Shown one piece after another: positions 9,797 through 19,430 of a DNA stretch of 64,000 nucleotides. Source of the DNA: Pseudomonas floridensis. GTDB taxonomy: Bacteria; Pseudomonadota; Gammaproteobacteria; Pseudomonadales; Pseudomonadaceae. The position numbers were made by a program, and so were the translations under genes. The notes beneath the pieces were generated by a model. That model was given only the letters and a program-made list of their open reading frames with translations, did no database searches and was not told the DNA's origin. Position 1 is the first letter of the stretch. Each line of letters begins with the position of its first letter. Where the stretch lies: NCBI RefSeq assembly GCF_002087235.1, contig NZ_MUIO01000009.1:81981-145980 (forward strand), written 5' to 3'.

Positions 9797-10900
9797 TCAG
9801 CGCTTTAGACGGTCTGCGGGCGAGTAAGGCGCCGGGTCGATAATGGGCTCATGCTCCAACAGCAGATCGGTCAACAACTGGCACGAAGCCGGGGCGAGCA
9901 CCAGGCCATTGCGGTAGTGCCCGCAGTTAAGCCACAGACCATCGAAACCCGGCACCGGGCCAATGAACGGAATTCCCTCAGGCGAGCCGGGACGTAAACC
10001 GGCCCACTGCGCGATAGGCTCGGCATCCGCCAAGGCCGGAATCAGCTCGATGGCCGAGGCCTTTAGGCTCTGCAGCGCGGCGTCGGTCGGGGTCTTATCG
10101 AAGCCTTCATGCTCCAGGGTGCTACCAATCAGAATGTGACCATCGCGCCGCGGAATCGCGTATCGACCTTTGGCCAGCACCATGCTGGGTAGAAAGTCCG
10201 TAGCGCACTTGTAGAGAATCATCTGGCCTTTCACCGGCTCCACGGGCAAATCCAGCCCCAGGGTCTTGAGCAATTCACCGCTCCATGCTCCGGCCGCCAG
10301 AATCACCCGGTCAGCCCGAACGTCGCCCGATGCCGTGCTCACACCCAAGATCCGGCCGTCGCGCCTTAAAAAGCCACTGACTTCACACTGCTCACGAATC
10401 TCGACATTGGGCATGGCCATAAGAGCGGCCTTGAGGGATTTGACCAGCCTGGGGTTGCGCACATTAGCAACGTCAGCCATGTAGATCGCCCTTGAATAAC
10501 CGGCTCCAAGCACCGAAACCGCATCATGCACCGACGAAATATCGACACGGCTCAGTGGCCGCTTTTCTCGAGCTGCCCATTCAAGCGCCTGCTGTTCGTC
10601 GTCCAGATCCAGCCAGTAAAGGCCAGTGGTATGGACTTCCGGATCGAGCCCGGTCTGCTGGAAAAGACGCTCGCCCAGATGTGGATAAAAGTCCTGCGAC
10701 CAATGTGCCAATGCCGTAACCGCCGGACTGTAGCGCCAAGGGTACAGCGGCGAAACAATGCCTCCGCCCGCCCAGGACGACTCCTGCCCCACGCCGGACC
10801 GGTCCAGCAACACGACGTTCATCTGCGCTGAGGCCAGGTTGAAGGCAGTCAGCAAACCGATGACACCACCGCCGACGATCACTACGTGTTGCTTGGGCAT
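9797..10900 (-). CDS. thiO: Glycine oxidase ThiO (FAD-dependent amino acid oxidase)
   Basis: Oxidises glycine to the imine used for the thiazole ring of thiamine. The 367-aa protein starts with a Rossmann FAD motif VIVGGGVIGLLTA (about 6-18) and ESSWAGGGIVSP, and ends with the DAO-family motif WAGLRPGSPEGIPFIGPVP and NCGHYRNGLVLAP. The neighbourhood (pilR on one side, minor pilins on the other) is the conserved Pseudomonas position of this gene. It begins 27 nt after the pilE stop on the same strand, so read-through from the pilin operon is possible. No other thiamine gene is near. Confidence 0.88.
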   Translation of the reverse strand: MPKQHVVIVGGGVIGLLTAFNLASAQMNVVLLDRSGVGQESSWAGGGIVSPLYPWRYSPAVTALAHWSQDFYPHLGERLFQQTGLDPEVHTTGLYWLDLDDEQQALEWAAREKRPLSRVDISSVHDAVSVLGAGYSRAIYMADVANVRNPRLVKSLKAALMAMPNVEIREQCEVSGFLRRDGRILGVSTASGDVRADRVILAAGAWSGELLKTLGLDLPVEPVKGQMILYKCATDFLPSMVLAKGRYAIPRRDGHILIGSTLEHEGFDKTPTDAALQSLKASAIELIPALADAEPIAQWAGLRPGSPEGIPFIGPVPGFDGLWLNCGHYRNGLVLAPASCQLLTDLLLEHEPIIDPAPYSPADRLKR

Positions 10901-10927
10901 TTTGCTCTCAGGGAAAGTTGAAAAGGG

Positions 10928-11329
10928 TTAACGGCCCCAGCAGTCTTTCTTGGTCACGCCGCTGGACGCGCCTGTGTTGCTGTACTCACCCGTATTCTTG
11001 ATGACGAAACTGCCGCACTTGTCGCCATTCATCATCGCGTTGCCGCTGGGCGTCGCCGTCAATGTGAAGTCAGCGTCATTGATGACCGGAGCAATCGTGT
11101 AATAACTATTACCGCCACTCACGCCCGTAGCGTTCTTGTAACTCCCGGTTCGCGAGTAAAAACGTTCCAGCGCCTGCGTCTGTTCCGACAGCAGGCTAGC
11201 GATTTCCGCCCGGTGAGTGCGCCTCACGTACTCGGTATAACTGGGGTAAGCAACGGCGGCCAGAATACCGACAATCGCCACGACGATCATGAGTTCGATC
11301 AGCGTAACGCCCCTGGTAGTTGCTCGCAT
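10928..11329 (-). CDS. pilE: Minor pilin PilE
   Basis: Type IV pilin-like protein, last member of the minor pilin operon; in P. aeruginosa the minor pilins form the initiating tip complex. The 133-aa prepilin has leader MRATTRG, predicted PilD cleavage after Gly7, mature residue Val1 rather than the usual Phe, and Glu5 in [24 protein letters not shown]. Two C-terminal cysteines (KCGSF and DCWGR) can form the D-loop disulfide. The ATG at 11329 is preferred over one ten codons upstream because it gives a normal short leader and has GGGAAG upstream. It begins 11 nt after the pilY1 stop. Confidence 0.93.
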   Translation of the reverse strand: MRATTRGVTLIELMIVVAIVGILAAVAYPSYTEYVRRTHRAEIASLLSEQTQALERFYSRTGSYKNATGVSGGNSYYTIAPVINDADFTLTATPSGNAMMNGDKCGSFVIKNTGEYSNTGASSGVTKKDCWGR

Positions 11330-11340
11330 AGTCAGCTTCC

Positions 11341-14300
11341 CTATTGGATTTGTCGCCACATGATGCGTTGGAATGTATTTTTTGCGCCTGAGCCACTGTC
11401 CTCAGGAAGCCTTAATATGTTGCCACTGGAATCGATCAATATTTTCCGATCTTCCGGGTCCTTTGGATTGCCGTTGGTATCGGTTCCAAGACTTACCGTT
11501 CCCGCCAGAATAGAAGCCAGAATCGGAATGCCACTGCCTACCGCACGGCCCGAAACACGCACGTCCAGGGTGTTTACGTCCAGATCTCCGTTGGTGTCCA
11601 GCACCTGATAATTGAGCATACTGCCAGTTGCAGATTCCAGCTCAAAAAGACGTCCTGTACCCGTGCTTTCACAAGGGTCTGTCGAGTTAACGGCAGCAGT
11701 GGTGAAGATGATGCGCCCCCTGCTCGTTTGGGCAGGATAAATGATGCGTTCGCCAACATAGGGTTCGACGGTGGACAGCGGCAGGAACCATCCCCGCTTC
11801 GACGCCCAGTCAACATCATTGGAAGTGGAAGTGAAGTAGGTCGCATCGCTGCCGGTCACCGTGCCCGTGACTGCCTGAGCCTGCAAGTTGCTTTCCACAT
11901 AGTTGCCCGACGCCGTGTCAGCGTCCCAGATTGCATAGAAATCCTGAAGCGCTGTCGTCTGCTTGTCCGCTGTCTCGAGAAACTTGCCGGTCCCGAAATA
12001 GATGATCTTGCCGTTTAGCGGGTGATCCAGAATCAGCGGCTGAATGGTGATCGGCTGGTTCGCACCTCTTGGCGTAGTGAACAACGGCGCACCATTGAAA
12101 GCCACCTTCCAGCTGCTGGCGGATGTCCCGCTTAAATCAAACTTCCACAGACGGCCTTTCAAGTCACCTGCATATGCGGCCTGCACTACGTTCTGCGCAT
12201 TGACCCGCAGCCTGACCGAAGACAGTCCGTTATCGGTTTCGCTGCCCGTTACCGGGGTGGGTATCTCAGCGATGAGTGCTCCGGTGTTGGCGTTCAGGAC
12301 AAAAAGCGAAGCCCTGCCCGTAAAACTTCCATAACCGTTACCGACAACGACAATCCCGGTCCCGTCCGCCATACGTGCCGCTTCGGGCTTCGAATAGGTG
12401 TAACCCAGATTGTTGAAACCGTTCGTAGGTGTGGATACGTCAGGTGCCTTGACCTCCCACAATGCACTGACGTTATTGGCAGTACCCTCGAACAGCTTGA
12501 GGGCGAAGAATGCCTTGCCGCCTGCGCCAAGACCACTCACCGCCACAGTGCGCCATGAAGCATTGCTGCCTGCCTGAGTATCGAATATCGAAATCTGACC
12601 GTCAGCAGTGAATTTGTGCAAGCCAAGACCATAATTGGTCGATGCCACGGTTGCCAGTGATGCCAGCGCAGTCGAGGGCATGTAGGCATAGGTGCGCCTG
12701 CCATTGTCGGCACTGATCACATTCAAAAAACCGTCATTGGCGTTTACCAACACGTTGTAGGTCATATTGCTGGCTTTATTCGCCAGGTAGGTACTGTAAG
12801 AATTGCTGCCCGCCATGTCAGTTGACGTTTTCTCGGTCGGAAGCGCCACGGCCAGATTGGTATTGATCAGATCACCCAACAGACGTATACGTGTTCGCAA
12901 AGCGGCATTGGCAGTGCCTTTGGCCCAGGAAATCAGCTGAACACCAGTGACACCCGTTGGCAAGGTAGCGTTGATGGCGTCCCTTTGCGGCTGCGAGATC
13001 GAATTGAAGTCCAGAGTCACTCTGGCGAGCGTGGCGGTGTTCCAGGTTTCGAAAGTAGGCGCAGCCGAGCTGGAGGTTATAGTCGTATCGGTCGTCCAGA
13101 CCGCAGTACCGGTATCTGCGGTCGCCGCATCCAGATCGAACGCATTGATCGTCCCGTGCCAGTCGGAAGGGTCATACAACGTCTGGAAAAAACGCGTACC
13201 TGCTTGCAGGGTCGCAGAGTTAGCAGCGCCCCCGCCGCCAGAACCCGCTTTGGCATAGATATCACTCAACGCGAGGTTCAAGGCAGCATTCAGCCCTGAG
13301 CTGTCATTGGCCTGAAAGTATTTTCCATGGCCGTGAGCATCGTTCGCCGCATCGACCAGCATCTGGTTGCTGGCTGTGAAGCCAATGGTGTAAGTACTCA
13401 GATTTTGTTTAGGGAAACCTGCGGTGTCCCAGCTCTTGCCGGTCAGATCGCCCCCGGCAGCCGAAACATCGCGACGCAGGTCGATGTCGTAGGCGAACCT
13501 GGCCAGGTCATCCAGATACAGGGTGTCGCCCTCTCCGTCACCCGACAGGTTGTTGCCATCGTTGGCCGCGTTCAGGTCCCAGTTCGGTAACGAACGTGTG
13601 GTATCGGCGACATCTTCCGGATCATTGGTGGGAAATGTACGATCGTAAGTCGGCAAGCCGTCGGTAACCACTACGCCATAGTTTTTCTGGCAACGGTACT
13701 GGATCGGGCTCGTGTACGTGGAACCGCTTTGGTAAAAGGGCGTCATCCCGCGGAAATATCGAGTGATCTCGTAATAGGTTTCAGCCAGCGGCGTGTTGGA
13801 GGTCGGGTTCAGCGCTGCGATCGCATCTTTAAGCGCCTTGATATTGTTATTGGCCTGTGTCTGGGTGACTGCTGGCTGATAGGTGGTCGCCGTCACCGGC
13901 GACAGATCGCTCACAACCCTGGAGATGCGACCACCCGGTCCAAGGTCAAAATTGTTGGGCTCATTGAAGGTCGCCAGCCCGATTCTCAGCGTGAGATTGT
14001 TGGAAACCAGGTTGGTGGCCACGGTCTTCGCGACATTCATGCGGAAATCGTTTGGAATCACGCCGTTGGTGTAATTTCGCACACCGAAATCGAAGAAGCC
14101 AGGCGTGACCAGATCAATCAGATACGACAGATAGTCTGCGGTATAGCGCGTCAGACCATTTCCGGCAGGATCAGGCAGCACGACGCAGTACCTGATGCCG
14201 TTGCGAAAGATCACGCGTCCACCGAACAGGCATGACAGTGAAATCCCGGCCACACCCGTTGCGTTTATGTCGCCCACTGAAAGCGTATCCCCGCCCGAGA

Positions 14301-14589
14301 TGGTGCTTATGAACGGACACGGAACCGTAATCAGACCACTCAGGCACTGCGTGGAGTAATACTGGATGTCAGGGCGATTGACGTTCGGATCAAACCCGGA
14401 CGCCCAGATGATGTTGTACATGCTCCCGGAGTTGTCCACGAGCAGCATCAGGTTGGGCGGCACCGCCGAGGAACTGAGCAACGGCACCTGCGCCGGTGTG
14501 AAGGCATAGACCGGCGACGCCAGATACAACGCCAGCAACATACCGTAGACATACTTCATTCCACGGCGAAGCGCTTCAGCAATTGGCAT
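11341..14589 (-). CDS. pilY1: Pilus tip adhesin/assembly protein PilY1
   Basis: Large exported protein that sits with the minor pilins at the pilus tip and acts in adhesion and surface sensing. The 1082-aa product has a signal sequence ending near SPVYA, a von Willebrand A-like region with MIDAS motif DNSGSM (52-57), and a C-terminal beta-propeller-type PilY1 domain. A Ca-binding-like loop DTNGDLDVN lies at 998-1006. The start used (ATG 14589) overlaps pilX by 14 nt and has GGAGAG upstream; an internal ATG at 14559 would give a more compact signal peptide. It is shorter than the P. aeruginosa protein (about 1160 aa). Confidence 0.93.
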   Translation of the reverse strand: MPIAEALRRGMKYVYGMLLALYLASPVYAFTPAQVPLLSSSAVPPNLMLLVDNSGSMYNIIWASGFDPNVNRPDIQYYSTQCLSGLITVPCPFISTISGGDTLSVGDINATGVAGISLSCLFGGRVIFRNGIRYCVVLPDPAGNGLTRYTADYLSYLIDLVTPGFFDFGVRNYTNGVIPNDFRMNVAKTVATNLVSNNLTLRIGLATFNEPNNFDLGPGGRISRVVSDLSPVTATTYQPAVTQTQANNNIKALKDAIAALNPTSNTPLAETYYEITRYFRGMTPFYQSGSTYTSPIQYRCQKNYGVVVTDGLPTYDRTFPTNDPEDVADTTRSLPNWDLNAANDGNNLSGDGEGDTLYLDDLARFAYDIDLRRDVSAAGGDLTGKSWDTAGFPKQNLSTYTIGFTASNQMLVDAANDAHGHGKYFQANDSSGLNAALNLALSDIYAKAGSGGGGAANSATLQAGTRFFQTLYDPSDWHGTINAFDLDAATADTGTAVWTTDTTITSSSAAPTFETWNTATLARVTLDFNSISQPQRDAINATLPTGVTGVQLISWAKGTANAALRTRIRLLGDLINTNLAVALPTEKTSTDMAGSNSYSTYLANKASNMTYNVLVNANDGFLNVISADNGRRTYAYMPSTALASLATVASTNYGLGLHKFTADGQISIFDTQAGSNASWRTVAVSGLGAGGKAFFALKLFEGTANNVSALWEVKAPDVSTPTNGFNNLGYTYSKPEAARMADGTGIVVVGNGYGSFTGRASLFVLNANTGALIAEIPTPVTGSETDNGLSSVRLRVNAQNVVQAAYAGDLKGRLWKFDLSGTSASSWKVAFNGAPLFTTPRGANQPITIQPLILDHPLNGKIIYFGTGKFLETADKQTTALQDFYAIWDADTASGNYVESNLQAQAVTGTVTGSDATYFTSTSNDVDWASKRGWFLPLSTVEPYVGERIIYPAQTSRGRIIFTTAAVNSTDPCESTGTGRLFELESATGSMLNYQVLDTNGDLDVNTLDVRVSGRAVGSGIPILASILAGTVSLGTDTNGNPKDPEDRKILIDSSGNILRLPEDSGSGAKNTFQRIMWRQIQ

Positions 14590-15085
14590 AGATGCTCTCC
14601 AGCACGGTTCGCGACGTTCCGCCCTTTATCGCAACAGCGGTCACCCGGTACAACGTAATAACTGAACCGCCACTCGCGCAGGCAGGCCGCTTTATGGGAG
14701 CGGCCGTGGTCCCCAGGTTTTGAACGGCATACAACCCTCCTCCTTCTGAAATCCAGGTCACCCCGGATGCACCCAGGCCAGCAGCAGTTACCACGGTAGA
14801 CTCGGCAGGTGGCGCGCATGTAGCCAGACTCGAGCAGGCAGCCGGCACCACCCTGCCCGCCTTGATAGCCGACTCGCCAAGACGCAACACACTTTCGGCC
14901 AACTGAAACGACTGATTGCGGACCACCACGCTGCCTGCCATTTTTTCCTGCAACGTGGCGTTCTGCATCGAGGAAATCCCCAGCAACGTGAGCAGCAACA
15001 GAAACACCAGACTGACCAGCAGCACCATTCCGCTCTGACGGGCCGGGAAGCTTCTGATCAAATTGAGTCTAAAGGTCTTGTTCAT
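14576..15085 (-). CDS. pilX: Minor pilin PilX
   Basis: A 169-aa prepilin-like protein with N-terminal ARQSG followed by a long hydrophobic stretch (MVLLVSLVFLLLLTLLGISS) and then MQNATLQEKMAGS, the block that marks PilX. Predicted cleavage is after the Gly of RQSG. The mature residue 5 is Val, not Glu, as in other PilX proteins. The frame can be extended to a TTG at 15100 overlapping pilW, but the ATG at 15085 is taken. It overlaps pilY1 at its 3' end, indicating tight operon coupling. Confidence 0.92.
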   Translation of the reverse strand: MNKTFRLNLIRSFPARQSGMVLLVSLVFLLLLTLLGISSMQNATLQEKMAGSVVVRNQSFQLAESVLRLGESAIKAGRVVPAACSSLATCAPPAESTVVTAAGLGASGVTWISEGGGLYAVQNLGTTAAPIKRPACASGGSVITLYRVTAVAIKGGTSRTVLESIYANC

Positions 15086-15096
15086 GCTCGGCCCGT

Positions 15097-15807
15097 TCAA
15101 AAGCGGTTACGCACATAGGCGACAACGCTGTACGTCTGGTCTTCGACCCGGTTGTCCGGATCACGTAACGTGAGGTTGATTCGCACACTGCGAATGTCGC
15201 CAGCGTTGGCTGGGGTGATCGCCGTCTTATAGGACATGGGATTACCTGCCATGCCGAAGGAAACCGAGAAATCGGCAACGTTTTGCAGAAGTGGCTGCGG
15301 ATCCCCACCCGTACCGAATTTGATCATCAGATTGGTTCCGGTCAGGACGTAGACCAACTGCCTCAGCGGAAACGCCGTCTGCCCTGTCGCAGGAGTTCTT
15401 GCACCGACGTAAAGCTGCGTCGTAGTCAGGCAGTTCGACACGATTGTCCAGGTCGGCGCACTGCCGGTGGTTCCCACGTCGGCCGTCACCAGCGTGAGCG
15501 TCCTGTTGGCGTTATCCCAGAGGATCGGATTATCAAGCGCTGGCGGCCAAGCAATGCCAGGCGCTACGGGAATGTTGTTACTGAAGCTCAGGCACCCGTA
15601 CATGCCTGTCATACGAATTTCCTGAATCAGCTTGCTTAACACGAACCGCGCATCTTCCTGCATCCGTGCCGCGGCATTCTGGCTCTGGTAAGTACCTCTG
15701 GACGCGGTGAAGATCTGCACGATGCCAAGACTGACAATCAGCCCCAATACCAGCGCGACCATGATTTCAACCAGACCGAAGCCTCTGGACGATTTTCTCA
15801 TGCTCAT
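15097..15807 (-). CDS. pilW: Minor pilin PilW
   Basis: A 236-aa prepilin with leader MSMRKSSRG, cleavage before Phe, and Glu at mature position 5 (FGLVEIMVALVLG). PilW is the largest minor pilin and bridges the others to PilY1 in P. aeruginosa. The recognisable downstream block MQEDARFVLSKLIQEIRMTGMYGC follows the N-terminal helix. Its ATG overlaps the pilV stop by 4 nt (ATGA), a translational coupling signature. Confidence 0.92.
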   Translation of the reverse strand: MSMRKSSRGFGLVEIMVALVLGLIVSLGIVQIFTASRGTYQSQNAAARMQEDARFVLSKLIQEIRMTGMYGCLSFSNNIPVAPGIAWPPALDNPILWDNANRTLTLVTADVGTTGSAPTWTIVSNCLTTTQLYVGARTPATGQTAFPLRQLVYVLTGTNLMIKFGTGGDPQPLLQNVADFSVSFGMAGNPMSYKTAITPANAGDIRSVRINLTLRDPDNRVEDQTYSVVAYVRNRF

Positions 15808-16319
15808 GGGTTCACCCCGATGCGCGAAGTCAGGGTGAATGTCTGGGTGGTCGGGGTGGTTGGCGCGTTACCGGTTGTCGCCACGTTGCTGGCACTGGCC
15901 GCACGGGTGTCGTTCCAGGTGATGGTAATGGTCACCTCGGGTGCGTTGGCAACGTTGATGACTCCTGTTCCCGAAGAGCCTGCAAAGTTGTTGATGTTCT
16001 TTTTGAAGTCAGCCAGATCCTGGTCGCGGGCAACGTTCAGGTTCTCGACCGGAGCAGAGCCCAGACCATTCAGGCTGTAGGTTGCCAGTACTCCGCTTGG
16101 GTTGGCAGCCGCATTACCATCCACATTCGCCCGAATCCGGTCCATCATGTCGTAGGCGATGAAGCTGGCCTGGCTGGTCATCGCGGCACTGTCGGTGTAT
16201 TTCAAAGCGTTGAGCTGAATCGCCGCCGCCCCCAGCAAACCGATGGCGAGGATCAGTACCGAAACCAGTACTTCGATCAGAGTCATGCCGCGCTGGCGAT
16301 GTCGGGAATTAAGGATCAT
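15804..16319 (-). CDS. pilV: Minor pilin PilV
   Basis: A 171-aa prepilin with N-terminal RQRG and mature sequence MTLIEVLVSVLILAIGLLG, with Glu5 present. The AMTSQASFIAYDMMDRIRAN block is typical of PilV. The chosen ATG overlaps the fimU stop by one base (TGATG); a GTG two codons earlier is the alternative. It is the second gene of the fimU-pilVWXY1E operon. Confidence 0.92.
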   Translation of the reverse strand: MILNSRHRQRGMTLIEVLVSVLILAIGLLGAAAIQLNALKYTDSAAMTSQASFIAYDMMDRIRANVDGNAAANPSGVLATYSLNGLGSAPVENLNVARDQDLADFKKNINNFAGSSGTGVINVANAPEVTITITWNDTRAASASNVATTGNAPTTPTTQTFTLTSRIGVNP

Positions 16320-16801
16320 CAACACGTTCCGCCGAGTACGATACGGCCGGTCAGACAGACATTCATGGTTCGGATGATAGAGCCTCGCGTGTAAGTCATC
16401 GCCACCGCCGTCGCAGGCGCGACGAGTCCGCCCAGATTATTGAAATCAATTGCATTGACATTGGCCGCCACCAAGGTGCCGCCGCTGCTCATTGCCGCTA
16501 CCTTGCGCAAGACCTTTGTCGAATCAGCCGCGACAGTTGCAGCGTCCGAAGTCAGATAGACCTGCAGCTCGGTGTTCCACGCCGTGCCACTGGTAGGCGC
16601 GATTCGCACCGTCACTCCCCTGTTTATCGCCTCAAGCCGCGCATAGTTGAGCGCGCGCTGCAAATCATTGAGCTCGGTGTCGGCCTTGTTGCTCTGCAGG
16701 GTGCTGGCGAAATTCGGGATCGCGATAGCTGCCAGGATGCCCACCAGGGACACAGTGACTAACAATTCGATGAGGCTGAATCCCTTGGCGATATGACGCA
16801 T
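16319..16801 (-). CDS. fimU: Minor pilin FimU
   Basis: First gene of the minor pilin operon. The 160-aa prepilin has leader MRHIAKG, cleavage before Phe, Glu5 in FSLIELLVTVSLVGILAAIAIPNF, and a GspH/FimT-type C-terminal domain with the paired Cys residues VCLTGR and GGTC. The ATG is preceded by AGGAGA. It is divergent from fimT over a 131-bp intergenic region that carries an AlgR-like box. Confidence 0.93.
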   Translation of the reverse strand: MRHIAKGFSLIELLVTVSLVGILAAIAIPNFASTLQSNKADTELNDLQRALNYARLEAINRGVTVRIAPTSGTAWNTELQVYLTSDAATVAADSTKVLRKVAAMSSGGTLVAANVNAIDFNNLGGLVAPATAVAMTYTRGSIIRTMNVCLTGRIVLGGTC

Positions 16802-16882
16802 TGAGTGTCTCCTAGACGTTACGACTATAAGGCAGCAATGCCGTCGGAAAATCTATAGCGGGACGTACGGTTGTTTCGCGAT

Positions 16883-16891
16883 GACGAACGC
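16883..16891 (-). promoter_or_regulatory. Candidate AlgR-binding site upstream of fimU
   Basis: On the minus strand the sequence GCGTTCGTC matches eight of nine bases of the AlgR core CCGTTCGTC and lies about 82 nt before the fimU start. In P. aeruginosa AlgR activates this operon from sites upstream of fimU. The match here is by eye only. Confidence 0.5.
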
Positions 16892-16932
16892 CCGAACGCG
16901 ATTGCAACAGCCTTTCCAGGGAGGGAAAAAGA

Positions 16933-17433
16933 ATGAAGCAGTCAGGTTTTACACTGATCGAATTGTTGGTCGTCGTTGCATTGGTTGCCATTCTTGCCAA
17001 CGTTGCGACACCTTCTGTCACGGAAATCATTGATAGCAACCGCAGGCTTGTCGCTGCTCAGGAACTGGCCAGTGGCATACGCTCTGCTCGCGTTGCCGCC
17101 ATCACTCACAATCAACTGGTAACGATTCACGCCATTGAAGCCGACTGGAGCAAGGGGTGGCGGATCATCTTCGACCCGAATGGCAAAGGTCCTGACGATC
17201 ACGACGTGCTGCTTATCGAGCGCGCCAGAACTGCAAACACAAAGATCGTCGGCAACAGGAAACTGGCCGAACACCTGACGTTCAACGGGTTGGGCGGGCT
17301 GGTGAACAGAGCCAACGGAACGCTGTTTGTCTGTGTCAGGGACCAGCCGGTCAGCCACTACCGGGTGATAGTGGCAGCGACCGGCCGGGTCAGGATTGCA
17401 GACCGGAAAACCGAATCGCCGCTGTGCGGCTGA
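16933..17433 (+). CDS. fimT: Minor pseudopilin FimT (GspH family)
   Basis: A 166-aa prepilin with a very short leader MKQSG, cleavage before Phe and Glu5 (FTLIELLVVVALVAILANVATPSV). The GspH/FimT domain contains SARVAAITHNQ and a C-terminal pair of cysteines (LFVCVRD and PLCG). FimT proteins have been linked to DNA uptake in some gammaproteobacteria. GGGAGGG lies just upstream of the ATG. It is divergent from fimU and convergent with ispH, whose stop is only 6 nt away. Confidence 0.9.
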   Translation: MKQSGFTLIELLVVVALVAILANVATPSVTEIIDSNRRLVAAQELASGIRSARVAAITHNQLVTIHAIEADWSKGWRIIFDPNGKGPDDHDVLLIERARTANTKIVGNRKLAEHLTFNGLGGLVNRANGTLFVCVRDQPVSHYRVIVAATGRVRIADRKTESPLCG

Positions 17434-17439
17434 GCCGTT

Positions 17440-18387
17440 TCAGAGCAGCGATTTGACCCGCAGCTCTTTGGGCATGGAGAACGTGATGTTCTCCTCGCGG
17501 CCTGCCAACTCATCTGCGCCGGTCGCGCCCCAGGCCTGCAGCTGCTGAATCACGCCACGCACCAGCACCTCCGGTGCGGAAGCGCCGGCCGTGATGCCGA
17601 TACGCTCGACGCCGTCGAACCAGGCGCGCTGCATGTCTTCGGCACCGTCGATGAGGTATGCCGGTGTCGCCATGCGCTCGGCCAGCTCACGCAGACGATT
17701 GGAGTTGGAGCTGTTCGGGCTGCCCACCACCAACACCACATCGCATTCGTCAGCCAGTTGCTTGACTGCGTCCTGCCGGTTTTGCGTGGCGTAGCAGATG
17801 TCATCCTTGCGCGGGCCGCCGATGGCCGGAAATTTCTGCCGCAAAGCATCGATGACCCGGCTGGTGTCGTCCATGGACAGCGTGGTCTGGGTCACGAACG
17901 CCAGCGAATCAGGGTTGCGCACCTGCAGGCGGGCAACGTCAGCTTCATCTTCGACCAAATAGATTGCCCCGCCGTTGGTGGCATCGTACTGGCCCATGGT
18001 GCCTTCGACTTCCGGGTGACCCTCGTGACCGATGAGGATGCATTCGCGACCGTCGCGGCTGTAACGGGCGACTTCGATGTGCACCTTGGTCACCAGCGGA
18101 CAGGTGGCATCGAACACTTTCAGGCCACGACCTGCGGCCTCCGTGCGCACCGCTTGGGAGACGCCGTGAGCGCTGAAGATCACGATGACGTCGTCAGGCA
18201 CCTGATCCAGCTCTTCGACGAAGATCGCGCCACGCGAGCGCAGGTCTTCGACGACGAATTTGTTGTGAACGACTTCATGGCGCACATAAATCGGCGGACC
18301 AAACACTTCCAGGGCGCGATTGACGATTTCGATCGCACGGTCCACGCCAGCGCAGAAGCCGCGGGGGTTGGCGAGTTTGATTTGCAT
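17440..18387 (-). CDS. ispH: 4-hydroxy-3-methylbut-2-enyl diphosphate reductase IspH
   Basis: Last enzyme of the MEP isoprenoid pathway, a [4Fe-4S] protein yielding IPP and DMAPP. The 315-aa product shows the three cluster cysteines: RGFCAG (Cys12), DATCPLV and [11 protein letters not shown]. The [12 protein letters not shown] and SSNSNRL motifs bind substrate. The ATG at 18387 is chosen because it begins the conserved N-terminus and has GAGG six nt upstream; another ATG lies four codons earlier. It is the last gene in the murJ-side string ileS-lspA-fkpB-ispH. Confidence 0.96.
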   Translation of the reverse strand: MQIKLANPRGFCAGVDRAIEIVNRALEVFGPPIYVRHEVVHNKFVVEDLRSRGAIFVEELDQVPDDVIVIFSAHGVSQAVRTEAAGRGLKVFDATCPLVTKVHIEVARYSRDGRECILIGHEGHPEVEGTMGQYDATNGGAIYLVEDEADVARLQVRNPDSLAFVTQTTLSMDDTSRVIDALRQKFPAIGGPRKDDICYATQNRQDAVKQLADECDVVLVVGSPNSSNSNRLRELAERMATPAYLIDGAEDMQRAWFDGVERIGITAGASAPEVLVRGVIQQLQAWGATGADELAGREENITFSMPKELRVKSLL

Positions 18388-18445
18388 GCTGTGCCTCATG
18401 GTTACGTGCGAAGCAGCCCGGCCGAAGCCGGGCTCGATATCGGGG

Positions 18446-18922
18446 TCAGGACGCCAGAATCGCCTTCACTTCGAAGATTTGCACTTCAAAGCTCAGCGTC
18501 TTGCCTGCCAGCGGGTGGTTGAAGTCGATGGTGACCTGTTCATCGTCGAATACCTTCACCACGCCAGGCAGTTCGGTGTTGGCGGCGTCATTGAAGATCA
18601 CCAGCAACCCCTCGGACAGTTCCATACCCGCGAACTGCGAGCGTGGCATGATCTGCACGTTTTGTGGGTTGGGCTGACCAAAGGCGTTTTCCGGCAGAAT
18701 CTGCACGGTCTTTCTGTCGCCCGCCTTGAAGCCGAAAATGGCCGCCTCGAAGCCAGGCAGCAGGTTGCCGTCACCGACCTTGAACGTGGCCGGAGCCTTT
18801 TCGAAGGTGCTGTCGACAGTGTCGCCGTTTTCCAGACGCAGGGCGAAGTGCAGCGTGACCTGAGTGTTCTGGCCGATGCGCAACTCGCCTGATGAGCCTT
18901 GAGTGGAAGACTGTTCAGTCAT
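18446..18922 (-). CDS. fkpB: FKBP-type peptidyl-prolyl isomerase FkpB (SlpA)
   Basis: Small cytoplasmic PPIase/chaperone of the SlyD/SlpA class. The 158-aa protein has the FKBP core split by an IF (insert-in-flap) domain: [15 protein letters not shown], then [20 protein letters not shown], then [16 protein letters not shown]. It lacks the His-rich metal-binding tail of SlyD, which favours SlpA/FkpB. The ATG at 18922 overlaps the lspA 3' end by 8 nt, with GGAG upstream. The lspA-fkpB-ispH order is conserved across proteobacteria. Confidence 0.92.
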   Translation of the reverse strand: MTEQSSTQGSSGELRIGQNTQVTLHFALRLENGDTVDSTFEKAPATFKVGDGNLLPGFEAAIFGFKAGDRKTVQILPENAFGQPNPQNVQIMPRSQFAGMELSEGLLVIFNDAANTELPGVVKVFDDEQVTIDFNHPLAGKTLSFEVQIFEVKAILAS

Positions 18923-19430
18923 GGGCAGGCTCTCCGGTTTTCTTGCTCTTGAACATATCCAGCGCCAGCATGATCGCACCTACGGTAATGCCGCTGTCAG
19001 CCACGTTGAAGGCCGGGAAATGCCAGCGGTTCTGCCAGTGGACCAGAATGAAGTCGATCACATGACCCAGCACGATGCGGTCGTAGAGATTACCCAGCGC
19101 GCCACCCAGCACCAGCGCCAGCGCAATGGCCAGCCAGGTGTCGTCGCGCCCCAGGCGCTTGAGCCAGACCACCAGCACGCCACTGACCACGACAGCGATC
19201 AGGGCGAACAGCCAGCGCTGCCAGCCAGCGCCGTCAGCCAGAAAACTGAACGCCGCGCCGGTGTTGTACGCCAGCATCCAGCTGAAGTAGTCGGGAATCA
19301 CCACAATCTGCTCGTACAGACCCAGGCGGTTTTCGAAGTAGAACTTGCTGGCCTGGTCGATGACCAGGACCAGCACGCTCAACCACAACCAGCTCAGACG
19401 ACCGAAACGGCCCGGAGCGGAATCACGCAT
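18915..19430 (-). CDS. lspA: Lipoprotein signal peptidase LspA
   Basis: Inner-membrane aspartyl protease that removes the signal peptide of diacylglyceryl prolipoproteins. The 171-aa protein has four membrane helices and the catalytic blocks [11 protein letters not shown] and [11 protein letters not shown], each giving one catalytic Asp, plus DQASKFYFE at the first helix. The ATG at 19430 sits within the last codons of ileS (8-nt overlap), so ileS and lspA are coupled, as usual in Pseudomonas. Confidence 0.96.
   Translation of the reverse strand: MRDSAPGRFGRLSWLWLSVLVLVIDQASKFYFENRLGLYEQIVVIPDYFSWMLAYNTGAAFSFLADGAGWQRWLFALIAVVVSGVLVVWLKRLGRDDTWLAIALALVLGGALGNLYDRIVLGHVIDFILVHWQNRWHFPAFNVADSGITVGAIMLALDMFKSKKTGEPAHD

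Noticed and set aside
14576..15085. PilX as a defective pilin because it lacks Glu5
   Set aside because: PilX proteins of the family normally lack Glu at this position, so this is not damage.
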